This document shows, piece after piece, positions 24,995 to 31,506 of a DNA stretch of 33,450 nt. Where the stretch lies: assembly GCA_002238445.1 (NCBI GenBank), contig MPML01000059.1, positions 1 to 33,450 on the forward strand. The letters run 5' to 3'. Each line of letters opens with the position of its first letter. Position 1 is the stretch's first letter. The translations under genes and the position numbers were made by a program. Source of the stretch: Caldilineaceae bacterium bin5. Its GTDB lineage: Bacteria; Chloroflexota; Anaerolineae; Caldilineales; Caldilineaceae. The notes under the pieces were generated by a model. That model was not told where the DNA came from and ran no database searches. It was given only the letters and a program-made list of their open reading frames with translations.

Positions 24995-25158
24995 GGCAAT
25001 TGCCTGACGCAGGAGTAGGGGACAGCAAAAGGAGCAACTGTTGAGGTCGAAGGTTCGGGTGCATGACGAAGAGGACGGTACGTATTCTGCACTGCTCTGC
25101 CGGATTTCATCTGCACGAGATTTCGTTCAGATGGCCTCTCTGGCAACAATCGATCGTT

Positions 25159-26055
25159 TCACCGCCTGTTTCGCGGCGATGAACGCCGCTTCGGACGCAA
25201 ACGGTCACTTCGTCCGTCCTGCCTTGTTCTCGAAGTGCGCCGACGGGAGCCCCCTCCTACCATATCCCGCAGCGCATTGACCTCGCCTTGCGAAAGTTTC
25301 CTGGACATACCCGGCTGAAGCCCTTCCAGCGTCACCGGGCCGGTTGACCACCGAATCAGCCGCCGCAATTGGATGCCAACCGCAGCTGTCATATGTCGAA
25401 TCTGACGCTTTTTTCCCTCTCGCAGTACAAAGCGCAACCACACGCCTTTCTCTGGCGGCGGCCTCTTCCACCCGTCGTCAGGAGCTGCGCCAAACTGCTC
25501 AGTTCCTTTGTCCAAAATGAGGCGAGCCGGCAGCCCGTCGGCGACTTCCACCTGGGCAGGGGCGGTTCGCCCGCCCTCCAACTCAATCCCTTCACGCAAT
25601 CTGACCAGCGCCTCTGTTGACGGCCTTTGCCCCGTCAGTACGTAGTAAGTCTTGGGATGCTCAAATCGGGGATGGGTCAGCTTATTGGTAAGCTCCCCGT
25701 CGTCAGTAAGGAGGACGAGTCCTTCACTGTTCAGGTCGAGGCGCCCCACCGGAAAAACACGGCCTACTCCACGCGGCAAAAGGCTGGCGACCGTCTTGCG
25801 ACCCCGGCTGTCTCCACCGATGTCGCTGAGGATCCCGCGTGGCTTGTAGACTTTGTAGTAGATATTGCCCTGCAGCAGTCGGATAGGACGGCTGTCAACC
25901 TCCACCGCAGCGCTAGCGGGATCCACCTTGGTGCCCAAAGTGGTGACAACTTCACCATTGACCCGAACACGGCCATCAGTAATTAGGTCTTCGCAAGCTC
26001 TTCGACTGGCTACTCCGGCTGCGGCTAGAACCTTCTGCAAGCGTTCTTCAGACAT
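25159..26055 (-). CDS. rluB: 23S rRNA pseudouridine synthase, RluB/RsuA family
   Basis: This enzyme isomerises a uridine in ribosomal RNA to pseudouridine. The 298 residues begin with an S4 RNA-binding domain (1-60; EERLQKVLAAAGVASRRACEDLI). The catalytic domain follows, with YYKVYKPRGILSD and the motif GRLDLNSEGLVLLTDDG (catalytic Asp107). The KRQIRHMTAAVG segment is typical of the RluB/E/F branch. The C-terminal 35 residues are very Arg-rich, probably an RNA-binding tail. ATG 26055 has GTGAGG upstream. It is transcribed toward cmk with a 164-base gap that shows no gene. Confidence 0.94.
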   Translation of the reverse strand: MSEERLQKVLAAAGVASRRACEDLITDGRVRVNGEVVTTLGTKVDPASAAVEVDSRPIRLLQGNIYYKVYKPRGILSDIGGDSRGRKTVASLLPRGVGRVFPVGRLDLNSEGLVLLTDDGELTNKLTHPRFEHPKTYYVLTGQRPSTEALVRLREGIELEGGRTAPAQVEVADGLPARLILDKGTEQFGAAPDDGWKRPPPEKGVWLRFVLREGKKRQIRHMTAAVGIQLRRLIRWSTGPVTLEGLQPGMSRKLSQGEVNALRDMVGGGSRRRTSRTRQDGRSDRLRPKRRSSPRNRR

Positions 26056-26131
26056 GGGGCCTCACTTGTAGGTCGTGTAGCAAAATGGAAGAGCGCTGCA
26101 AGCTGTTCCTTCGATTTCTTTCACTGGACGC

Positions 26132-26294
26132 AACTACCCAGCCATCGTCAATTCGCGGCCGGGCAGCGCAGCCTTACCCTGGCACTAAAATGCGTCTCCG
26201 GCCACTATCCGCTAACCACTATCTCCTGCGCCAGAGGGAGCAGACTCCCCCAAGGGCTATCACTCCAAGGGTAGCTATCTACCTTCTTGTATAT
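26132..26294. repeat. Intergenic leader of dispersed repeat copy 2
   Basis: No gene is visible. ACTACCCAGCCA at about 26133 also occurs ahead of copy 4 (near 33161) at a comparable place, and a diverged version (ACTCAGCCGCAAC) precedes copy 1. A GCTAACCACTAT motif near 26211 resembles the ACTAACCACT motif ahead of copy 1. These shared fragments suggest the repeat unit extends upstream of its conserved core. Confidence 0.4.
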
Positions 26295-26499
26295 GGGCGG
26301 TCGGGCCTTCGGCCCTCCCTTGTGCAGGGGCTGCGCCCCCGCAACGCCCCCCTACAAAAACATGCCTCACCTACCGTGCGCCTTCATCGCAGCGTGCCGG
26401 CTGGCGAGCATGGCGCCGACGGTCCACCAGTTACGTCACCAGGAACCCGAAGGGTTCCACGGGTGACTGGCTGGTCATGTACTGTGGCCTCGTAGTTAC
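26295..26499 (+). repeat. Dispersed repeat family, copy 2 (205 bp form)
   Basis: It is the same length as copy 1 and identical in its first 65 bases, including both hairpins. The later part is diverged but alignable, sharing GGCTGGCGAGCATGGCG and GGTTCCA blocks and the terminal GTAGTTAC. It overlaps the last four bases of the neighbouring carboxypeptidase gene, so the TAA stop of that gene is part of the repeat end. Confidence 0.85.
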
Positions 26500-27728
26500 C
26501 ACTGGACTAAGAGGCGCTGGGTCGCAATAACCGTGTCACCCAAGCGCCATTCTAAGACGCCGACCTGCATCCCCGCGTCCCACTTACCAGCAGAGGGAAT
26601 TTGCACACGCCGAAAGACCTGAAGTTCCTGGCGCTCCCATGCGGCCAGTAAAGCTTCAAACAGTGGACCCGTAGCAGACGAATTCGAGTCAACTATCAAG
26701 CCATCGGTTCGCAAAAACCAGCGATTGCCCTCAGCATCAAAAAGCCGGTCTAGCGCGGTCGGGCGCTCCGGCAGACGTAACGAGACCCAACTGTAGTCGC
26801 CCTGAACAGCCTGCAGAACCAGTCTCATGTCGTGATAGCGGTCTACGCTGCCGAGAACAACCGCAAAAAGTTGATGCCCGTTCTGTTCGAGACCGGCTAT
26901 CAGTGACTGGCCGCTCTGAAAAGTCGTACCGGTCTTGACTCCGTTTACCCCTGGATAGGCTCCGAGAAGGCGGTTTGTCGTTCGTAGTTCGTGGCTCCCC
27001 ACCGTCGCCGCAGGCGTGCCAACTATCTGGCGAAAGAGCGGGTACTCCCAAAGCCGCCGCACTATGACCAAAAGATCCTGCGCACTGCTGACCTGGCCGT
27101 CGGCGTCGAAGCCGTTGGGATTGTGGAACTGCGTCCTGTGCATTCCCAAGTCCCCGGCCCGTAAATTCATGTGCCCTACGAACGCCTCCACGCCGCCGGA
27201 ATGATGACGGGCCAGGGCCATTGCGGCGTCATTGCCGCTCGGTATCAACAGCCCCCACAGCAGCTCATCCACTCGCAAAACCTCGCCCTCGCGCAGACCC
27301 ATTTCGGCCTCTCCAACCAGGTCTTGCCGCTGGATGGTTACTTGCTCCTCAAGGCGATTCTGTTCCAGGACCAGCAGGGCAGTCATCAGTTTCGCAAGGC
27401 TTGCAGGCGAAACCGGCAGGTGGGCGGCCTTTGTCATGAGTTCGCGACCGCTGTCGAGATCGTATACCAACACCGACACAGCGCTGATTTCGGGCGGCGG
27501 CGTCTGCGCCTGCTGAATCTGACGCAACTGCCCGACAGTGAATCGCTGCCTGGGTGCCACATCGCGATCGACCATGGTTGGTGGACCAAACCCGCACAGA
27601 AATAGAGCGATCAAGCCCCAGATGGGCCACAGACAAGAAGAGACTCGACCCGCGGGGAATCGCCACCGGTCAATGGTGTTGAAGGAGCGGCCTGGTGTGA
27701 ATCGATTCCCTGCTTGCTCGTTATTCAT
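26496..27728 (-). CDS. D-alanyl-D-alanine carboxypeptidase, peptidase S11
   Basis: This is a penicillin-binding serine peptidase that trims the terminal D-Ala from peptidoglycan stem peptides. All three active-site motifs are present: Ser110-x-x-Lys113 (SPASLAKL), SGN 164-166 and KTG 265-267. An N-terminal hydrophobic segment at about 31-50 (LWPIWGLIALFLCGFG) acts as a signal or anchor. The start ATG 27728 has only a weak upstream site, so a slightly different start is possible. The C-terminal 100 residues resemble the beta-rich domain of PBP5-type enzymes but lack an obvious amphipathic anchor. The 410-residue length is usual for the family. Confidence 0.93.
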   Translation of the reverse strand: MNNEQAGNRFTPGRSFNTIDRWRFPAGRVSSCLWPIWGLIALFLCGFGPPTMVDRDVAPRQRFTVGQLRQIQQAQTPPPEISAVSVLVYDLDSGRELMTKAAHLPVSPASLAKLMTALLVLEQNRLEEQVTIQRQDLVGEAEMGLREGEVLRVDELLWGLLIPSGNDAAMALARHHSGGVEAFVGHMNLRAGDLGMHRTQFHNPNGFDADGQVSSAQDLLVIVRRLWEYPLFRQIVGTPAATVGSHELRTTNRLLGAYPGVNGVKTGTTFQSGQSLIAGLEQNGHQLFAVVLGSVDRYHDMRLVLQAVQGDYSWVSLRLPERPTALDRLFDAEGNRWFLRTDGLIVDSNSSATGPLFEALLAAWERQELQVFRRVQIPSAGKWDAGMQVGVLEWRLGDTVIATQRLLVQW

Positions 27729-27819
27729 TCTTGGGGTCTGTCACACCGATAAGATTTAGTCTGAGTTCAGGGGGCGCAGGTCGCAAATGGCTAAGTGCGC
27801 GACTGGGTCAGGAAATGCC

Positions 27820-27837
27820 CTGGTCGAAAACGGCCAG
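27820..27837 (-). terminator. Possible terminator after secF
   Basis: CTGGTCG and CGGCCAG form a 7-bp stem with one G-U pair and an AAAA loop, about 95 bases after the secF stop. On the minus strand only a short ATTT follows, so evidence for termination is weak. The surrounding 27729-27930 holds no gene. Confidence 0.25.
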
Positions 27838-27930
27838 CCTTGAATTGCCCTTCATATGTTCATGTTTCCCAAGCTGGACATTGCACAAAGGCAAGGGCAT
27901 CTGCGAATTTCATGCAAATTACAGTACACG

Positions 27931-28878
27931 CTAAGCTGGCGCAGTCTGTTCCCTTGCACGAATCGGCTTGGTTGCCCGATGGAGGAGCGAACCCTCTTCC
28001 CAGGCTACCACGAGTGGTGTGGCGGTAAAGATGGAACTGTAGGTACCTGAGACGAGCCCGACAATTAGAGTCGCCATGAAAATGCGCAAAGTGCTTCCGC
28101 CGAAGAACAATATTGCCGCAAGCACGAGGAGCGCTGTCACCTGCGTTGCGATTGAACGCTGTGCCGTCTCGATGATGCTCCGGTTTGCCACAGTCGCCAG
28201 TGGTTCCCCGCGATGACGGCGCAAATTCTCGCGGATTCTATCGAAGATAACGATCGTATCGTTGACGCTAAAGCCAATCACCGTCAATGTAGCGGTCAGG
28301 AAAAGGGCGTCCAGCTCCCAGCCGGCGATCAGATTCATGATCGAGAGAAACGAAACAGTTATCAGTACGTCATGCACCAGCGCGACAATTGCTGCTACCC
28401 CATATCGGAAAGGGTGTGATACTTCCCGAAATGCAAGCGCAATGTAGGCCAATATCAGTAAGGAAGCGGCAATAACCGCAAGGAGAGCCGCCTGGCTTAC
28501 CTCCGCGCCGATCGCCGGACCGATACTGCGGTAGAGTCGCTCATCAAATTCACCAAATCGCTCTACTATCGCCTGCTCGATCACTTCCTTCTGGGAAATA
28601 TCGATATTCTTGAACTTGACCTGTACCGTACGGTCATCATCGACATTGAAAGCCTTAGTGTCGATGAAACCAGCCTCGACAAAGACGCTGCCTAGTTCGG
28701 TCGGAGCGACCGGCTCGGAAAAACGCATCTCCCATTGTGTACCACCAGTGTAGTCGATGCTCAGTGGCAGGAGAGCTCCGGTAGAGGAGATGTTCCAAAT
28801 GATAAACAGAATGCCAGGCAAAATTCCCAGCAGTGAAATCAGAAACCAAAGCCTGCGACGTTCAACCAAGCGATACAT
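27931..28878 (-). CDS. secF: Preprotein translocase subunit SecF
   Basis: SecF works with SecD to pull exported proteins across the membrane using the proton gradient. ATG 28878 gives 315 residues beginning MYRLVERRRLWFLIS, the normal SecF start; an upstream TTG at 28929 would add 17 unlikely residues. A first helix, an extracytoplasmic domain (FNVDDDRTVQVKFKN) and five C-terminal helices are visible. The RND/SecF motif ATLTVIGFSVNDTIVIFDRIREN is present. The gene lies 142 bases downstream of secD on the same strand. Confidence 0.96.
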   Translation of the reverse strand: MYRLVERRRLWFLISLLGILPGILFIIWNISSTGALLPLSIDYTGGTQWEMRFSEPVAPTELGSVFVEAGFIDTKAFNVDDDRTVQVKFKNIDISQKEVIEQAIVERFGEFDERLYRSIGPAIGAEVSQAALLAVIAASLLILAYIALAFREVSHPFRYGVAAIVALVHDVLITVSFLSIMNLIAGWELDALFLTATLTVIGFSVNDTIVIFDRIRENLRRHRGEPLATVANRSIIETAQRSIATQVTALLVLAAILFFGGSTLRIFMATLIVGLVSGTYSSIFTATPLVVAWEEGSLLHRATKPIRAREQTAPA

Positions 28879-29020
28879 AGGAGACTCTTTCGTATTGCAA
28901 AGATCGTTTTCCGTAACCAGATTATGCAACCGTCACCCTGGATGATCCCGGGTTTTCCATCAGACCAACAGCCAACTCACAGCCTGCAACGAGGGAGGGG
29001 CTGTACAACAGCACAAGAAC

Positions 29021-30421
29021 TCAGTAGCCAAGTAATCCGCGGCTGCTCATGAGTTTCTCTCCCTGTGTCGAGAGAAAACTGCGCATAAATGTGCGCGTCA
29101 CAAAAACTGCCGTAAACATCGACAGCAACACGCCAATCGAAAGAGTGATTGCGAAGCCCTTGACAACGCTTGCGCCAAAGTTGTTTCCGAACCAAAAAAG
29201 CACTGCGCATGAAATCAACGTTGAAAGATTGCCATCGCGGATCGCAGGCCAGGCGCGGCTGAAGCCGGTTTCGACCGCCAACCGCAAAGAGCGGCCATTA
29301 CGCAGCTCCTCTTTCATGCGCTCAAATATCAGGATATTGGCATCAACCGCCATGCCGATCGAGAGAATGAAGCCCGCGATCCCTGGCAGCGTCAACGTCA
29401 CCGGCATTAGCTTGTACATTGCCAGATTTAGCGTCACATAAATCGCCAGGGCAACCGTGGCCAGAAGGCCAGGTAGGCGGTAGAGCAAAACCATGAAGAG
29501 AAGAACAAGCGCCCCGCCGACGATGCCTGCCTGCAAGCTGCGGTCGATCGAATCCTGGCCCAGGCTTGCGCCGATAGTGCGAACATCCACGACTTCAAGA
29601 GGGATCGGCAAGGCGCCGTAACGCATCTGAATCGCGAGGCTCTCTGCTTCCTCCTGCGAAAAGTCGCCGGTGATGACGCCGTTGTCGTTAATGGCGGCAT
29701 TGATCACCGGTGTCGACAGCACACGTCCGTCCAGAATAATCGCCAGCACTTCGCCTATGTTGTCACGCGTATAGGTGAAGAAGTCACCGCTGCTCTCGCC
29801 CTTGAGGTCGAACTGAATCTGCCAGAAAGTGAATTCATCCTGCGTCGCTACCACCGTCTGCAGAATGTCACCCGTCATTATCGTCTCAAATACCTCGTCC
29901 GGAAAGGGGACCGACTGCGGCGCAGCCTCACCGGCGGCAATCGACTCCTGCAAGTCCGCGACCGCATTTGGGCGATTGGTTGTATTGATAAAATCATCGG
30001 GGCGGACCGGTGACCCGCCAAGATTGACGAACTCCAATTGGCCGGTGGAGCGTATCGTTTGGATCGCCTGGTCCGGGTTCTTGACCCCCGGCAGTTCAAC
30101 AATCATGCGGCGCTCGCCTTGCAACTGAACGGTCGGCTCGGCAAGGCCCAGCCCGTTCACTCTCTGCTCGACAATAATTTTGGCAGAGTTGAGCGCGTCC
30201 TCAGGCAGAATCTGATCATCGCTGATTTCAGCCTCAAGCAATACCTGTGTTCCGCCCTTCAAATCCAGGCCAAGCGTCAGGTCTTTAATGTCACGCTGCG
30301 TGTCCACACCCGGAGCCAAGCCTTCTTCCAGCCAGGAAGGATGGTCAAGCGGCAGCGCTACAAACAGCGAGCCAGCAAATAAACAAAGGACTAGTATTAC
30401 GTAGACATATTGATTGCGCAT
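29021..30421 (-). CDS. secD: Preprotein translocase subunit SecD
   Basis: This is the partner of SecF in the accessory translocase. The 466 residues show an N-terminal helix (7-24), the SecD motif LGLDLKGG (50-57), the P1 region with RRMIVELPGVKN, and the C-terminal helices with GIAGFILSIGMAVDANILIFER. ATG 30421 has AAAGGG seven bases upstream. The periplasmic part is shorter than in E. coli, as is usual for many non-proteobacterial SecD proteins. A long 5' leader of about 200 bases separates it from a strong predicted promoter. Confidence 0.96.
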   Translation of the reverse strand: MRNQYVYVILVLCLFAGSLFVALPLDHPSWLEEGLAPGVDTQRDIKDLTLGLDLKGGTQVLLEAEISDDQILPEDALNSAKIIVEQRVNGLGLAEPTVQLQGERRMIVELPGVKNPDQAIQTIRSTGQLEFVNLGGSPVRPDDFINTTNRPNAVADLQESIAAGEAAPQSVPFPDEVFETIMTGDILQTVVATQDEFTFWQIQFDLKGESSGDFFTYTRDNIGEVLAIILDGRVLSTPVINAAINDNGVITGDFSQEEAESLAIQMRYGALPIPLEVVDVRTIGASLGQDSIDRSLQAGIVGGALVLLFMVLLYRLPGLLATVALAIYVTLNLAMYKLMPVTLTLPGIAGFILSIGMAVDANILIFERMKEELRNGRSLRLAVETGFSRAWPAIRDGNLSTLISCAVLFWFGNNFGASVVKGFAITLSIGVLLSMFTAVFVTRTFMRSFLSTQGEKLMSSRGLLGY

Positions 30422-30628
30422 AGGATCCCTTTACGAATTGCACAGGTGGCAATGCGAATCCTGTATTTGGCTCCCGGCGCCAAAGCTCGTCAAGCAGCTT
30501 AGGAGGCGTCAGTAATCTCATACCAGGCGTTGTACGTCACCCACTACCTCTTGTTGCGACGAAATATGGACCGCAATGCCTTCTGACTAGAACACAAACA
30601 GGTCCAATACTGGATCGCAATCCTATCC

Positions 30629-30657
30629 ATTATAAGCACTCTCTGCGCCGACACCAA
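30629..30657 (-). promoter_or_regulatory. Promoter of secD-secF
   Basis: On the minus strand TTGGTG (30652-30657), a 17-base spacer and a perfect TATAAT (30629-30634) are present. The leader to ATG 30421 would be about 200 bases. It contains a TTTGGC/GCCAAA hairpin (30466-30484) of unknown role. No gene is seen in 30422-30723. Confidence 0.55.
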
Positions 30658-30723
30658 AATCGCAGCCGGTTTTCCGCTTCCAATTCTGTCAGATCCCCTT
30701 CTGAAAGCCCGCCATTTCCTGGT

Positions 30724-30752
30724 TTGACAGTTTTTCGCAACTATGAAATACT
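30724..30752 (+). promoter_or_regulatory. Promoter of the micro transcription unit
   Basis: TTGACA (30724-30729) is followed 17 bases later by AATACT (30747-30752); TACTAT at 30749-30754 with a 19-base spacer is an alternative -10. It points away from the secD promoter and toward a very strong ribosome binding site at 30772. Confidence 0.55.
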
Positions 30753-30771
30753 ATCGGCGTATCTCAAAAAC

Positions 30772-30780
30772 AAGGAGGTG
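30772..30780 (+). promoter_or_regulatory. Near-perfect Shine-Dalgarno of micro-ORF
   Basis: AAGGAGGTG is complementary to nine bases of the typical 16S rRNA 3' end and lies seven bases before ATG 30788. It is the strongest ribosome binding site I noticed in this window and is the main reason for believing that the tiny ORF is translated. Confidence 0.7.
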
Positions 30781-30787
30781 GTGCCCT

Positions 30788-30847
30788 ATGGATAACTGTA
30801 GTAGTAGTACTGGTCCGGTAGCATCACCTCTAGAGATTGCTCTCTAA
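30788..30847 (+). CDS. 19-residue micro-ORF of unknown function
   Basis: The frame encodes MDNCSSSTGPVASPLEIAL and ends in TAA. Support comes from context rather than homology: a promoter (30724), a near-perfect Shine-Dalgarno with good spacing, and an intrinsic terminator 25 bases after the stop make a self-contained transcription unit of about 145 bases. The peptide has one Cys, a Ser run and no hydrophobic helix, so it does not look like a type I toxin or a secreted signal peptide. The terminator lies between it and the next gene, so it is not a simple leader peptide for the P450. Its 3' half overlaps a large RNA hairpin, leaving open that the RNA is the functional product. Confidence 0.45.
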   Translation: MDNCSSSTGPVASPLEIAL

Positions 30848-30865
30848 GAGATGCTATCGGACCAG
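30810..30865 (+). ncRNA. 16-bp hairpin RNA overlapping the micro-ORF
   Basis: CTGGTCCGGTAGCATC (30810-30825) pairs with GATGCTATCGGACCAG (30850-30865) over 16 positions, with one G-U wobble. Above an internal loop (ACCTC against AGA) a second stem TAGAG/CTCTA closes an ATTGCT loop (30836-30841). The hairpin spans the last codons and stop of the micro-ORF. The internal loop exposes the bases complementary to the upstream Shine-Dalgarno. I do not recognise it as a known RNA family. Confidence 0.45.
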
Positions 30866-30871
30866 ACGCCG

Positions 30872-30904
30872 CAAGACCCCGTCATCGACGGGGTCTTGTT
30901 CTTT
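30872..30904 (+). terminator. Strong intrinsic terminator of the micro transcription unit
   Basis: A perfect 12-bp inverted repeat (CAAGACCCCGTC and GACGGGGTCTTG around ATC) is followed by TTCTTT. It is the most convincing terminator in the window and closes the unit that begins at 30724. Confidence 0.85.
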
Positions 30905-31094
30905 CTGGAACGCGCGGGCACTCACTTCCTCTGACAGCTATCACTGAAATTGTGACTTTGGCGGAACTGCGGTAACGCGGCGTGCATCCCAAAATGGGGG
31001 TGACCTCTCCTATACCTCTTTCTGCAACCATGCCGCGGTCAGCTACCGTTCCAATCTCCCGCAGACCAGGCAGAGTCACTCTCTGCTTGCATAT

Positions 31095-31160
31095 GGGCGG
31101 TCGGCCGCAAGCGGCCTCCCTTGTGCAGGGGCTGCGCCCCCGCAACGCCCCGCCCTGGCT
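31095..31160 (+). repeat. Dispersed repeat family, copy 3 (variant hairpin)
   Basis: It shares GGGCGGTCGG, the CTCCCTTGTGCAGGGGCTGC block and CGCAACGCCC with the other copies, but the first hairpin stem is GGCCG-CAAG-CGGCC instead of GGGCC-TTC-GGCCC. Both arms have changed together, preserving pairing. The CTACAAAA end of the other copies is replaced. Confidence 0.8.
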
Positions 31161-31182
31161 AGCGACCGTGCTCATTCTTCCA

Positions 31183-31246
31183 CAGCACTGTCTCTACCCA
31201 GCACTGTCACTACCCGGCACTGCCTCCACCCAACGGTGTCTCACTT
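31183..31246. repeat. 16-bp tandem repeat, four degenerate units
   Basis: Units start at 31183, 31199, 31215 and 31231, with consensus close to CAGCACTGTCTCTACC. The first two differ in one base; the fourth is diverged. Similar but looser units follow copy 4 at about 33348-33393, so this tail is associated with the dispersed repeat. Confidence 0.7.
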
Positions 31247-31357
31247 CCGCCCACCACCCAATTAAGTCAGTTTGCACACTCCTCCCTCACCTTCCCCGTC
31301 CAGTCCACACCTGACCCATTCGCCCCAAAATTGGGGTGCACCCGTAACGCTGGACTC

Positions 31358-31386
31358 TTGACGAGCATACACTTTAGTGCTAATAT
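31358..31386 (+). promoter_or_regulatory. Promoter of the cytochrome P450 gene
   Basis: TTGACG (31358-31363), a 17-base spacer and TAATAT (31381-31386) lie in the most AT-rich intergenic stretch of this part of the window, about 120 bases before ATG 31507. The gene has its own ribosome binding site, GAGGAG at 31494-31499. Confidence 0.5.
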
Positions 31387-31506
31387 TTTCATGTAAAGTA
31401 TTTCACAAAACGTGCTTCGATTTTAGTTAATTGTAATACGCTGCCCCTCCATTACGTTTCAGGTTGAGGCAGAGCGACGCAATGAAGCGTTGCGAGGAGA
31501 AAACAC

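Larger units (their letters stand above)
30969..31350. repeat. Imperfect inverted repeats flanking dispersed repeat copy 3
   Basis: The left end (30969-31000; GCGGTAACGC, TGCATCCC, AAAATGGGG) is similar to the reverse complement of the right end (31322-31350; GCCCCAAAATTGGGG, TGCACCC, GTAACGC). About three quarters of positions agree with small gaps. Between them lie copy 3 of the dispersed repeat and a 16-bp tandem repeat. The 380-base unit lacks a reading frame with a ribosome binding site. It might be a non-autonomous mobile element, but no target duplication was identified. Confidence 0.35.

Noticed and set aside
28879..28929. TTG start at 28929 for secF
   Set aside because: It adds 17 residues not typical of SecF; ATG 28878 begins with the usual basic residues and first helix.
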